Positions 26,201-34,616 of a stretch of DNA of 64,000 nt are shown piece by piece. Location: positions 186,001-250,000 of the forward strand of contig NZ_JAODTZ010000003.1 of the NCBI RefSeq assembly GCF_025399795.1, in the 5' to 3' direction. The first letter of the stretch is position 1. Every line of letters begins with the position of its first letter. A program made the position numbers and the translations under genes. The notes beneath the pieces were generated by a model. It saw nothing but the letters and a program-made list of their open reading frames with translations. It was not told the DNA's origin and ran no database searches. This DNA is from Streptomyces rhizosphaerihabitans (GTDB lineage: Bacteria; Actinomycetota; Actinomycetes; Streptomycetales; Streptomycetaceae).

Positions 26201-27471
26201 GCTATCCCACACCCGCCGACGTCACCCGCACCGCCGAAGCCCTGGCCGCCCGGCATCCCGGCCTGTGCCGGCTGAGCACGATCGGCCACTCCCGGCACGG
26301 CGTCCCGCTGCGGATGCTGAGCGTCGGAAAAGGGGCACGGCACGCTCTCGTGGTCGCGGGCGCACACCCCAACGAGTACGTCGGCGGGGGCACCCTTCTG
26401 GCGCTGGCCCACCGGGCACTGGGCGGCGAACGGCCCGGCACCGTATGGCATCTGGTGCTGTGCCTGGACCCGGACGGAGCCCGCCTCAACGAAGGCGGAC
26501 ACCGCGCCGACACCCTCTTCGGCCACTACCGGGCCTTCTTCCGCCCCACCGCCGACGAACAGCCCGAATGGGCACCCGCTCTCCCGAGGCCACGGTTCCT
26601 GCCGGAGAGCCGCGCCCTGCTCGACGTCATCCGCCGGCTGCGGCCGTACATCCAGATCTCCCTGCACGGCACGGACATCGGCGGCACCTTCGCCCAGCTC
26701 ACCCGGGACGTCCCCGGCCTCGACCGGACCCTCGCCGCCTCCGCCGAACGGCTCGGCATCCCGGTCGAGAGGGCCCCGCTGGACGCCCTGCACTGGCCCA
26801 CGAGCGCCCCCGGTGTCTTCGTCCTGCCGCCGCCCGGAGCACCCGAACGCCCCACCGCCTTCCCGGAGAACGCCCACCGCTCCACCTGGCTCGCCCCGCA
26901 CGCCTACGGCGGCGTCACCGCGGTGGTGGAAGTACCGGTCTGGGCCGCCGCCGGGTTCGCCGACCTGGCCCCCCACCCCGCTCCGGAACAACGTCTGCAG
27001 CACTGGGCGGAACGCCTGCGGGTCTACGCGCACACCGTCCGCGGCCACTACGAACGGGCCCGCCCCCACCTCCCGGCACCCGGCCCGGACCCCGGCTTCA
27101 GCATGCGCCGGGCGGTGGCCGAAACACTGCGCGTCTGCGGCCCGTTGGCCGACAGCTGGGACCCCGCGCACCCGTCGTTCACCCCGCTGCCCGGCCTCAC
27201 CCGCGCCCGCACCGCCAGCATCGAGGGCTTCGCCCGGCGAACCCCGCTGCGGGCCGCCGCCATGCTGCTGCGCCTCCTGGAGGAGTACGCGCCGACCCCG
27301 GGGACCGTGCCTCAACGCGCCGAACTGGAAGCCCTCGTCGCGCGCTGGTGCGCCGCCTACTCGGCGAGTTTCACGGCGACCTGGGTTCCGGTGGACCGGC
27401 AGATAGAACACCAGGTCAACGTCACCACGGCCGCCGTCGAGGCAGCCGAAGGACACCTGGCCCCCTCCTGA
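26197..27471 (+). CDS. M14-family zinc carboxypeptidase without a conventional start
   Basis: About 425 codons. Zinc ligands are visible: HxxE in AGAHPNEYVGGG, His in QISLHGTDIGG; the catalytic Glu is in AVVEVPVWAAAG. The family's N-terminal helix and strand (YPTPADVTRTAEALAARHPG) lie upstream of the first in-frame ATG (26314), so translation should begin earlier. No ATG, GTG or TTG exists in frame there. A CTG at 26197 overlaps the stop of the preceding short ORF (CTGA) and is offered as a coupled start; a frameshift from that ORF is the alternative. No signal peptide, so it should act in the cytoplasm. The substrate is unknown. If the frameshift is real, this is a damaged gene. Confidence 0.75.
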   Translation: MSYPTPADVTRTAEALAARHPGLCRLSTIGHSRHGVPLRMLSVGKGARHALVVAGAHPNEYVGGGTLLALAHRALGGERPGTVWHLVLCLDPDGARLNEGGHRADTLFGHYRAFFRPTADEQPEWAPALPRPRFLPESRALLDVIRRLRPYIQISLHGTDIGGTFAQLTRDVPGLDRTLAASAERLGIPVERAPLDALHWPTSAPGVFVLPPPGAPERPTAFPENAHRSTWLAPHAYGGVTAVVEVPVWAAAGFADLAPHPAPEQRLQHWAERLRVYAHTVRGHYERARPHLPAPGPDPGFSMRRAVAETLRVCGPLADSWDPAHPSFTPLPGLTRARTASIEGFARRTPLRAAAMLLRLLEEYAPTPGTVPQRAELEALVARWCAAYSASFTATWVPVDRQIEHQVNVTTAAVEAAEGHLAPS

Positions 27472-27577
27472 GCGTGATCTTGCCCTCACCGAACTCACCA
27501 CCGAAGAACCCCCATTGATCTTCACCATGCTGCACACTCCTTGCTGCGCAGACGAAGCGGTAAAACCAGGAGGTGTC

Positions 27578-27784
27578 ATGCTGCAGATCAACACGAGCAA
27601 GGTAAGCCGCTGGGACCAGCACGGCCGCGAACACACCGTCCGCGTACAACGGGCGGGCGTACAGCGCACCATCAAATGCGACACGTGCGGCTGGCGCAAA
27701 AGCGCCCAATTCCTCCCGTGGTTGAAGGCGGAGGAACACCTGGCCGAGGAGCACCAGGCGACGGTCGACCCCAAGGAGGCCTAG
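27578..27784 (+). CDS. Small protein with a zinc-knuckle-like Cys pair
   Basis: 68 residues, starting at ATG 27578 with CCAGGAGG 5 nt before it. A basic N-terminal half is followed by KCDTCGWRKSAQF and then a His pair in EEHLAEEHQA, so a C-x2-C...H-x4-H arrangement could bind zinc. No membrane segment. It follows the carboxypeptidase by about 107 bp on the same strand. I do not recognise a named family; it looks like a conserved Streptomyces miniprotein, perhaps nucleic-acid or protein binding. Confidence 0.75.
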   Translation: MLQINTSKVSRWDQHGREHTVRVQRAGVQRTIKCDTCGWRKSAQFLPWLKAEEHLAEEHQATVDPKEA

Positions 27785-27972
27785 GGCCCGTCCGGTTCCG
27801 ATCGGATCAGCCGGAGGCCGTCCCATTCGGCGGGGCGCGGATCAGCACCCGAGCGCGTCGGGCCGGCTGACGCAGCGGGCTGCCACCGCGCGACGCTCCA
27901 GGCGGCGGAAGGCCGCCCGCCTCGGTGACCGGGAACCGCGCTCAGCCCGCCCGGGGCCGTCACCCACCACTT

Positions 27973-28004
27973 TGGTCCAGACCTATTGACGAAAGGTCTG
28001 GACC
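27973..28004 (+). promoter_or_regulatory. Paired DasR-like operators over the chitinase promoter
   Basis: TGGTCCAGACCT (27973-27984) and AGGTCTGGACC (27994-28004) are inverted copies of each other, and each is itself near-palindromic (GGTC-N2-GACC). A -35-like TTGACG (27986-27991) lies between them. Streptomyces chitinase promoters are known to carry a pair of 12-bp repeats of this sequence, and GGTC-N-GACC elements are bound by the GlcNAc-responsive regulator DasR. Identity as DasR sites is inferred from that knowledge. Confidence 0.75.
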
Positions 28005-28057
28005 GCGCGACTGTCATGCCTACGACACCTCACCGCACCCCCACCGGGAGGCCTCGC

Positions 28058-29110
28058 ATGATTCGCCGGAAACTGCGTCTGCTCGCCGTCGCGCTGGCCG
28101 CGGCCGTCCTCACCCCTCTGTCGATCGCGGGCGCCCCCAGCGCATCGGCCGCGGACACCTGCGCCGTGAAGTCCCGCCCCGCCGGAAAGGTTCTCCAGGG
28201 CTACTGGGAGAACTGGGACGGCTCGTCCAACGGTGTGCACCCGCCCTTCGGGTGGACGCCGATCACCGACTCCCGTATCGCCGCGCACGGTTACAACGTG
28301 ATCAACGCGGCGTTCCCCGTCATCCGCTCGGACGGCACCGCGCTGTGGGCGGACGGGATGGACGCGGGCGTGAAGGTCGCGACGCCCGCCGAGATGTGCG
28401 CGGCCAAGGCGTCGGGGCAGACGATCCTGCTGTCCATCGGCGGAGCGGCAGCCGGGATCGACCTGAGTTCGTCCGCGGTCGCCGACCGTTTCGTCGCGAC
28501 GATCGTGCCCATCCTGAAGCAGTACAACTTCGACGGGATCGACATCGACATCGAGACCGGGCTCGTCGGCAGCGGGACCATCGGTCAGCTCTCCGCCTCG
28601 CAGGCCAACCTGATCCGGATCATCGACGGAGTGCTGTCGCGGATGCCGGCCGGCTTCGGGCTGACGATGGCACCGGAGACGGCGTACGTCACCGGCGGCA
28701 GCGTCGCGTACGGCTCGATCTGGGGCGCGTATCTGCCGATCGTCAAGAAGTACGCGGACAACGGGCGTCTGTGGTGGCTGAACATGCAGTACTACAACGG
28801 CAGCATGTACGGCTGTTCGGGTGACGCGTACTCCGCGGGCACGGTCCAGGGTTTCACCGCCCAGACCGACTGCCTCAACAAGGGGCTCGTAGTGCAGGGG
28901 ACCACGATCAAGGTCCCCTACGACAAGCAGGTGCCGGGGCTGCCCGCGCAGTCCGGCGCCGGTGGCGGCTACATGTCGCCGAGTCTGGTCTCCCAGGCCT
29001 GGCGCCACTACGGCACCGGCCTCAAGGGCCTGATGACCTGGTCGGTCAACTGGGACGGCTCGAAGAACTGGACCTTCGGCGACAACGTGAAGGCGCTGCA
29101 GAGCCGCTGA
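28058..29110 (+). CDS. Secreted GH18 chitinase
   Basis: About 350 residues. A signal peptide (MIRRKLRLLAVALAAAVLTP, cleavage after ASA near residue 32) is followed by one GH18 TIM barrel. The catalytic DxxDxDxE motif is intact: FDGIDIDIET. Substrate-side motifs ILLSIGGAA, MAPETAYV, NMQYYNG and LMTWSVNWDG are all present. No carbohydrate-binding module. It hydrolyses chitin outside the cell. GGGAGG precedes the ATG at 28058. Regulation by DasR-like sites is expected, and a strong terminator follows. Confidence 0.96.
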   Translation: MIRRKLRLLAVALAAAVLTPLSIAGAPSASAADTCAVKSRPAGKVLQGYWENWDGSSNGVHPPFGWTPITDSRIAAHGYNVINAAFPVIRSDGTALWADGMDAGVKVATPAEMCAAKASGQTILLSIGGAAAGIDLSSSAVADRFVATIVPILKQYNFDGIDIDIETGLVGSGTIGQLSASQANLIRIIDGVLSRMPAGFGLTMAPETAYVTGGSVAYGSIWGAYLPIVKKYADNGRLWWLNMQYYNGSMYGCSGDAYSAGTVQGFTAQTDCLNKGLVVQGTTIKVPYDKQVPGLPAQSGAGGGYMSPSLVSQAWRHYGTGLKGLMTWSVNWDGSKNWTFGDNVKALQSR

Positions 29111-29188
29111 GGCCGAAAGGACCGACCGGCGGCGCGCCGATGCCGCCGGTCGCACCGACGCCCGGACACCCCATGGTCCGGGACAACG

Positions 29189-29227
29189 CGAAGCCCCCGG
29201 TTCCCTGCTCGGGAACCGGGGGCTTCG
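29189..29227. terminator. Bidirectional terminator between chitinase and glyS
   Basis: A perfect 17-bp stem (CGAAGCCCCCGGTTCCC at 29189-29205, complement at 29211-29227) with a 5-nt loop lies between two convergent stop codons. It is one of the strongest hairpins in the window. Confidence 0.92.
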
Positions 29228-29239
29228 TGAGCGCTCGGG

Positions 29240-30622
29240 TCAGCAGCCGACGAGGCGTGCGGCCAGGTAGCCCTCGATCTGGTCGAGCGAGACACGCTCC
29301 TGCTTCATGGAGTCGCGCTCGCGCACCGTGACGGCGTTGTCGTCGAGGGTGTCGAAGTCGACGGTGACACAGAACGGGGTGCCGATCTCGTCCTGGCGAC
29401 GGTAGCGGCGGCCGATGGCGCCGGCGTCGTCGAAGTCGATGTTCCAGTTCTGGCGCAGCGCGGTGGCCAGACCCTTCGCCTTGGGCGAGAGCTCCGGGTT
29501 GCGCGACAGGGGCAGCACGGCGACCTTGACGGGCGCGAGGCGCGGGTCGAGGCGCAGCACGGTGCGCTTCTCCATCTTGCCCTTGGCGTTCGGCGCCTCG
29601 TCCTCGACGTAGGCGTCGAGCAGGAAGGCGAGCATGGCGCGGCCGACACCGGCGGCGGGCTCGATGACGTACGGGGTCCAGCGCTCTCCGGCTTCCTGGT
29701 CGAAGTAGGAGAGGTCCTGGCCGGAGGCCTTGGAGTGCGCGCCGAGGTCGTAGTCGGTGCGGTTGGCCACACCCTCCAGCTCACCCCACTCGTTGCCGCC
29801 GAACTGGAAGCGGTACTCGATGTCGGCGGTGCGCTTGGAGTAGTGGGAGAGCTTCTCCTTCGGGTGCTCGAACCACCGCATGTTCTCCTCGCGCATGCCG
29901 AGACCGGTGTACCAGTTCCAGCGCTGCTCCATCCAGTACTCCTGCCACTGCTCGTCCTCGCCCGGCTTGACGAAGAACTCCATCTCCATCTGCTCGAACT
30001 CGCGGGTGCGGAAGATGAAGTTGCCGGGCGTGATCTCGTTGCGGAAGGACTTGCCCATCTGGCCGATGCCGAACGGCGGCTTGCGGCGCGAGGTGGTCTG
30101 CACCTGGGCGAAGTTGGTGAAGATGCCCTGGGCGGTCTCGGGGCGCAGGTAGGCGACGGAACCGGTGTCCTGGGTGGGGCCGAGGTGGGTGGAGAGCAGA
30201 CCCGAGAACTGCTTGGGCTCGGTGAAGGTGCCCTTGTTGCCGCAGTTGGGGCAGTTGAGGTCGGCGAGGCCGTTCTCCGGGAGACGGTGGTGCTTCGCCT
30301 CGTAGGCCTCCTCCAGGTGGTCGGCGCGGTAGCGCTTGTGACAGGAGGTGCACTCGGTGAGCGGGTCGGAGAAGGTGGCGACGTGGCCCGAGGCGACCCA
30401 GGTCTCGGTGGCCAGGATCACCGACGAGTCGATACCGACGACGTCCTCGCGGGAGGTGACCATGTAACGCCACCACTGGCGCTTGATGTTCTCCTTGAGC
30501 TCGACGCCGAGCGGGCCGTAGTCCCAGGCGGCACGCTGTCCACCGTAGATCTCACTACTGGGGAAAACGAAGCCACGGCGCTTGCTCAGGCTGACGATGG
30601 TGTCGATCTTGTCGGCGGCCAC
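29240..30622 (-). CDS. glyS: Glycyl-tRNA synthetase, single-chain type
   Basis: 460 residues, the usual length of the eukaryote-like alpha2 class II enzyme in actinobacteria. N-terminal [18 protein letters not shown], then [10 protein letters not shown]. Class II motif 2 is [20 protein letters not shown] and motif 3 is [17 protein letters not shown] CxxC zinc pair occurs twice ([14 protein letters not shown]). The anticodon domain starts near residue 355 ([12 protein letters not shown]). It charges tRNA-Gly. GTG at 30622 fits the family N-terminus. It is divergent from znuA. Confidence 0.97.
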   Translation of the reverse strand: MAADKIDTIVSLSKRRGFVFPSSEIYGGQRAAWDYGPLGVELKENIKRQWWRYMVTSREDVVGIDSSVILATETWVASGHVATFSDPLTECTSCHKRYRADHLEEAYEAKHHRLPENGLADLNCPNCGNKGTFTEPKQFSGLLSTHLGPTQDTGSVAYLRPETAQGIFTNFAQVQTTSRRKPPFGIGQMGKSFRNEITPGNFIFRTREFEQMEMEFFVKPGEDEQWQEYWMEQRWNWYTGLGMREENMRWFEHPKEKLSHYSKRTADIEYRFQFGGNEWGELEGVANRTDYDLGAHSKASGQDLSYFDQEAGERWTPYVIEPAAGVGRAMLAFLLDAYVEDEAPNAKGKMEKRTVLRLDPRLAPVKVAVLPLSRNPELSPKAKGLATALRQNWNIDFDDAGAIGRRYRRQDEIGTPFCVTVDFDTLDDNAVTVRERDSMKQERVSLDQIEGYLAARLVGC

Positions 30623-30782
30623 GGTGCTCTCTTCATTACGAACGGACGGCAGCGAATGCTTCAGGTTACCGGCGTCGCCCACCCCCGCATCAAATCGGTT
30701 CCCGCACTAGGCCGCTTCCTGCCGATTGGATCCGCTTGATACCCGTTGCCGAGGGATGGGCGAGCGCCCGGACGAGGGCTTG

Positions 30783-30820
30783 TTGACAATCGTTTCCAGA
30801 TTTGTTGAAAATGAGTGTCA
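30783..30820 (+). promoter_or_regulatory. znuA promoter with two Zur-like boxes
   Basis: A perfect -35 TTGACA (30783-30788) and -10-like GAAAAT (30807-30812, 18-nt spacer) face znuA. Two imperfect palindromes of the Streptomyces Zur type, TGACAATCGTTTCCA (30784-30798) and TGAAAATGAGTGTCA (30806-30820), cover them, with centres 22 bp apart. Zur bound with zinc would block the promoter. The zur gene ends the same gene cluster. Confidence 0.75.
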
Positions 30821-31782
30821 TGAACGTACGACGACGCCTCATATCGGGGTTCGCGGTCATGGTGGCCATCGCCCTCGGCCTCGGTGCCCTCACGGCCTGC
30901 TCGGGTTCCGCCTCGGCCGACGCCGAGGGCAACGGAAAACTCGACGTGGTCGCGTCGTTCTACCCGCTTCAGTACCTCGCCGAGCAGATCGGCGGGACCC
31001 ATGTGAACATCACGAACCTGACCCGTCCCGGCCAGGAACCGCACGACCTGGAGATCAGCGCCCGCGAGACCGCGCGGCTCCAGGACGCCGACGTCGTCCT
31101 CTACCTCAAGAACCTCCAGCCTGCCGTCGACGACGCGGTGGCCCAGTCCGGGGTGAAGACCAGGATCGACGCCGCCTCGCTGACGAAGCTGGAGAAGCAC
31201 GGCAACGAGGTCGGCGGACACGCCGCCGCCCACGACCACAGCGAGGGCGAGGAAGCCGGCGCCACCGACCCGCACGTCTGGCTCGACCCGGTGCGGTTCG
31301 GCCAGGTCGCCGAGGGCATCTCGGCCGCGCTGGGGAAGGCCGACCCGAAGCACGCCGCGGACTACGCGAAGAACATGGCGGCGCTGCGGAAGAAGTTCAC
31401 CGCACTGGACACCGACTTCCGAAACGGTCTCGCGGACACGAAGACCAAGACCTTCATCACCACCCACGCCGCGTTCGGCTACCTCGCCGAGCGCTACGGG
31501 CTCACCGAGGAGGCCGTCAACGGCCTGGACCCGGAGTCGGAGCCCAGCGCGAACCGGGTGAAGGGCCTGGAGAACATGGCGAAGGCCGACGGCGTCACGA
31601 CGGTGTTCTACGAGACGCTCGTCAGCGACAGAACCGCGGGCACGATCGCCCGTGACGTGGGGCTCCGGACGGATGTCCTCGACCCCCTCGAAGGCATCAC
31701 CGGCAAGTCCAGGGGCAGCGACTACATGCAGGTCATGCGGTCGAACCTGAAGGCGCTGCAGACAGCGCTCGGCACCAAGTGA
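30820..31782 (+). CDS. znuA: Zinc ABC transporter, substrate-binding lipoprotein
   Basis: About 320 residues. A lipoprotein signal ends at the lipobox LTAC (GLGALTACSGSAS). The cluster A-1 fold follows: VVASFYPLQYLAEQIGGTHV, TRPGQEPHDLEISARE with the first zinc His, a His/Asp/Glu-rich loop (HAAAHDHSEGEE), DPHVWLDPVRF with the second His, and TTHAAFGYLAERYGL with the third. It captures Zn2+ outside the membrane for ZnuCB. ATG 30820 is chosen, giving a normal signal peptide; ATG 30811 is possible. Neither has a clear ribosome binding site, so the mRNA may be nearly leaderless. Confidence 0.93.
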   Translation: MNVRRRLISGFAVMVAIALGLGALTACSGSASADAEGNGKLDVVASFYPLQYLAEQIGGTHVNITNLTRPGQEPHDLEISARETARLQDADVVLYLKNLQPAVDDAVAQSGVKTRIDAASLTKLEKHGNEVGGHAAAHDHSEGEEAGATDPHVWLDPVRFGQVAEGISAALGKADPKHAADYAKNMAALRKKFTALDTDFRNGLADTKTKTFITTHAAFGYLAERYGLTEEAVNGLDPESEPSANRVKGLENMAKADGVTTVFYETLVSDRTAGTIARDVGLRTDVLDPLEGITGKSRGSDYMQVMRSNLKALQTALGTK

Positions 31783-31799
31783 CCACCATGGAGGACGTC

Positions 31800-32567
31800 G
31801 TGAGCGAGTCCGTCGTGTCCCTGCGCGGTGTGCGGGCGGAGCTGGGTTCGCGCCCGGTCCTGCGCGGCATCGATCTCACGGTGCGCCGCGGGGAGGTCGT
31901 CGCGCTGCTCGGCGCCAACGGCTCCGGCAAATCGACCGCCGTGCGCAGTGTCATCGGCCAGGTCGCCGTCAGCGCGGGCGAGATCGAGATCTTCGGCGTT
32001 CCGCGCCGCCGCTTTCGCGACTGGCACCGGGTGGGGTACGTCCCTCAGCGGACCACGGCGGCGGGCGGTGTGCCGGCGACGGTGACCGAGATCGTCGCCT
32101 CGGGGCGGCTGTCCCGTGCCCGCTTCGGCATGCTGCGCAAGGCCGATCACGCGGCCGTCCGGCGGGCCCTGGAGCTCGTCGGGATGGCGGACCGCGCCAA
32201 GGACTCCGTCAACGCCCTGTCGGGCGGACAGCACCAGCGTGTCCTGATCGCCCGCGCGCTGGCCTGCGAGCCCGAACTGCTGATCATGGACGAGCCGATG
32301 GCGGGCGTGGACCTCGCCAGCCAGGAGGTACTGGCCGCGACCCTGCGCGACCAGGTCGCCCAGGGCACGTCCGTGCTGCTCGTGCTGCACGAGCTGGGCC
32401 CCCTGGAGCCGCTGATCGACCGCGCGGTCGTCCTGCGGGACGGCTGCGTGCTGCACGACGGCCCGCCGCCCCAGGCGGTCGGCCAGCACGCTCTGCCCGG
32501 CCACGACCACGTACACCCGCACGCGGCTCATGACGCCGAACCCCTCCGGACGGGACTGCTGAGCTGA
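31800..32567 (+). CDS. znuC: Zinc ABC transporter, ATP-binding protein
   Basis: About 255 residues. Walker A GANGSGKSTAV, Q-loop in GYVPQRTT, signature LSGGQHQRVLIARAL, Walker B LLIMDEPMAGVD and H-loop LLVLHELG are all present. It drives Zn2+ uptake with ZnuA and ZnuB. GTG at 31800 is chosen because GGAGG lies 5 nt before it; a GTG overlapping the znuA stop (31779) is less likely. Confidence 0.94.
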   Translation: MSESVVSLRGVRAELGSRPVLRGIDLTVRRGEVVALLGANGSGKSTAVRSVIGQVAVSAGEIEIFGVPRRRFRDWHRVGYVPQRTTAAGGVPATVTEIVASGRLSRARFGMLRKADHAAVRRALELVGMADRAKDSVNALSGGQHQRVLIARALACEPELLIMDEPMAGVDLASQEVLAATLRDQVAQGTSVLLVLHELGPLEPLIDRAVVLRDGCVLHDGPPPQAVGQHALPGHDHVHPHAAHDAEPLRTGLLS

Positions 32568-33469
32568 TGGACATCCTCGACTACGCCTTCATGCAGCGGG
32601 CGCTGCTCGCCGCCGTCCTGGTGGGCGTCATCGCGCCCGCCGTCGGCATCTACCTCGTCCAGCGCCGTCAGGCCCTGATGGGCGACGGGATCGGCCATGT
32701 GGCCATGACGGGCGTCGGCCTCGGCTTCCTGCTCAACACGTCACCGGTGTGGATGGCGACGGCCGTCTCCGTGCTGGGCGCCGTGCTCATGGAACTGATC
32801 CGCTGGTACGGCAAGACGCGCGGGGACATCGCCCTGGCCATGCTCTTCTACGGGGGCATGGCGGGCGGCGTGATGTTCATCAACCTCGCGCCGGGCGGCT
32901 CGAACGCCAACCTGACCTCGTATCTCTTCGGCTCGCTCTCGACGGTGAGCGAGTCCGACGTGACCGCGATCTGCGTGCTGGCCGCCTTCGTGGTGCTCGT
33001 CACCCTCGGACTGCGCCGGCAGTTGTTCGCGGTCAGCCAGGACGAGGAGTTCGCGCGGGTGACCGGTCTGCCGGTGCGGGCCCTGAACCTGCTCACCGCG
33101 GTCACGGCGGCGGTCACGGTGACCGTCGCGATGCGGGTGGTCGGCCTGCTGCTGGTGAGCGCGCTCATGGTCGTGCCGGTGGCGGCGGCCCAGCAGCTCA
33201 CCCGGAGCTTCGCGGCGACCTTCGCCGTCGCGGTGGCGATCGGCGTGAGCGTGACGATCGGCGGCACGGTGACCTCGTTCTACCAGGACGTGCCGCCCGG
33301 CTCGACCATCGTGCTGCTGACGATCGGCGCGTTCATCGCACTGACGGCACTGGCATCGCCGCTGGCCCGGCGGCGGGCCCGTGCGGCGGCCGCGGCACAG
33401 ACCGCCCAGGACCCCACGGAATGCGCGATTCCGGCCACGCGTGGCCCGGAGAGCACGGTCGGCGTCTGA
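32567..33469 (+). CDS. znuB: Zinc ABC transporter, permease
   Basis: 300 residues with about eight hydrophobic segments of the ABC-3 family: QRRQALMGDGIGHVAMTGVG near the N-terminus and RVVGLLLVSALMVVPVAAAQ in the second half, the usual ZnuB/MntB landmarks. The start overlaps the znuC stop (TGATG), so it is translationally coupled. The Ala/Arg-rich C-terminal tail is cytoplasmic. Confidence 0.94.
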   Translation: MDILDYAFMQRALLAAVLVGVIAPAVGIYLVQRRQALMGDGIGHVAMTGVGLGFLLNTSPVWMATAVSVLGAVLMELIRWYGKTRGDIALAMLFYGGMAGGVMFINLAPGGSNANLTSYLFGSLSTVSESDVTAICVLAAFVVLVTLGLRRQLFAVSQDEEFARVTGLPVRALNLLTAVTAAVTVTVAMRVVGLLLVSALMVVPVAAAQQLTRSFAATFAVAVAIGVSVTIGGTVTSFYQDVPPGSTIVLLTIGAFIALTALASPLARRRARAAAAAQTAQDPTECAIPATRGPESTVGV

Positions 33470-33527
33470 CCGGGCACAGCCCGGACTGGCACAATGGCCG
33501 GGCAAGGGCAGACGTGAGGAGGCAACG

Positions 33528-33944
33528 GTGACAACCGCTGGATCGCCCGTCCGGGGCCGTTCCACCCGGCAGCGTGCCGCCGTGGCGGCCGCGCTCGACG
33601 AGGTGGCCGAGTTCCGCAGCGCGCAGGAGCTCCACGACATGCTCAAGCACAAGGGCGACTCGGTCGGGCTCACCACGGTCTACCGCACGCTCCAGTCCCT
33701 GGCCGACGCCGGCGAGGTCGACGTCCTGCGCACGTCGGAGGGCGAGTCCGTCTACCGGCGCTGCTCCAGCGGCGAGCACCACCACCACCTCGTCTGCCGT
33801 GTCTGCGGCAAGGCCGTGGAAGTGGAGGGCCCGGCGGTGGAGAAGTGGGCTGAGTCCATCGCCGCGGAGCACGGCTATGTGAACGTGGCACACACGGTGG
33901 AGATCTTCGGTACGTGCGCGGAGTGCGCGGCGGCGAAGGGCTGA
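33528..33944 (+). CDS. zur: Zinc uptake regulator Zur (Fur family)
   Basis: 138 residues. The winged HTH (about 1-80; TRQRAAVAAALDE, LTTVYRTLQSLADAGEVDVL) and the dimerisation domain with metal sites are clear: GEHHHHLVCRVCGKAVEV supplies His and the first CxxC, and FGTCAECAA the second CxxC of the structural zinc. In Streptomyces Zur represses znuACB and zinc-free ribosomal protein genes. GAGGAGG precedes the GTG at 33528. It ends the znu gene cluster, so its own synthesis may be linked to the boxes at 30783-30820. Confidence 0.95.
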   Translation: MTTAGSPVRGRSTRQRAAVAAALDEVAEFRSAQELHDMLKHKGDSVGLTTVYRTLQSLADAGEVDVLRTSEGESVYRRCSSGEHHHHLVCRVCGKAVEVEGPAVEKWAESIAAEHGYVNVAHTVEIFGTCAECAAAKG

Positions 33945-33957
33945 ACCCCGGAGAGGA

Positions 33958-34542
33958 TCAGACGCGCGTCAGGTTGCGGTCGAGAATCGCCCGCAACCGG
34001 TCGATGTCCTCGGGGGTGCGCGCGGCGCGCTTGGGCAGCATGGTGAAGCCGACGGCGTTCTTGTCGGGGCTGATCATGAGGAAGACGTCCTTCGTCTCCC
34101 GGTAGCGGGGCTGTGCGACCCAGTTGAGCGCCGTCGTGGAGTTGTCCGTGGTCACCGTCACCCCGGCATCCGTGACGGTCACCCGGAACGTGCCCTGGCG
34201 CACCGCGAGACGGTGGAACTGGCGGGCCAGGAGCCAGGGCGACAGCAGAACGACCGGCACGAAAACGACAAGCCAGATCACGACATACAGGGACACTTCC
34301 TGGCCGGTCATCGCCCGCTCGCCCTGCACAGCGGCCACGAGGGCCAGGCAACCCAGCGCCCAGTACTGTCTTCGGGCCGCCTTGCTGACACCTCTGCGCG
34401 CTTTCAGCGCCGACACGAGGTCCGCGACGGTCGGCCGGTACTCCAGCTCGACGGCATCGGCCCGGTACTCCTGAGGCTGCTCATGCCCCTGCGGCCGTAC
34501 CGGCAACTCCTGCTGCTGCGCAGCGCCTTGGTCCTCGACCAC
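33958..34542 (-). CDS. YcxB-like membrane protein
   Basis: About 194 residues: a Gln/Glu/Pro-rich N-terminus, then two adjacent membrane segments (about 75-90 and 100-120; VSLYVVIWLVVFVPVVLLSP) and a cytoplasmic beta-rich domain with GVTVTTDNSTTALNWVAQPR and DVFLMISPDKNAVGFTMLPK. The pattern of two TMs followed by a PH-like W-x-x-(V/I)...F...F-(x)4-P-K domain is that of the YcxB family, whose function is unknown. GGGGAGG stands 4 nt before the GTG at 34542. Convergent with zur. Confidence 0.8.
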   Translation of the reverse strand: MVEDQGAAQQQELPVRPQGHEQPQEYRADAVELEYRPTVADLVSALKARRGVSKAARRQYWALGCLALVAAVQGERAMTGQEVSLYVVIWLVVFVPVVLLSPWLLARQFHRLAVRQGTFRVTVTDAGVTVTTDNSTTALNWVAQPRYRETKDVFLMISPDKNAVGFTMLPKRAARTPEDIDRLRAILDRNLTRV

Positions 34543-34616
34543 GGCCCCTCCCCAGTTCAGTGGTGATGAGCCGTGATCGTAACGTCGAATTCGAACAACG
34601 CTGCGGGCGGCGGGTG

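Noticed and set aside
27785..27972. Gap before the chitinase searched for a gene
   Set aside because: GC-rich sequence without ribosome binding sites or consistent codon bias; only the operator region at its end is supported.
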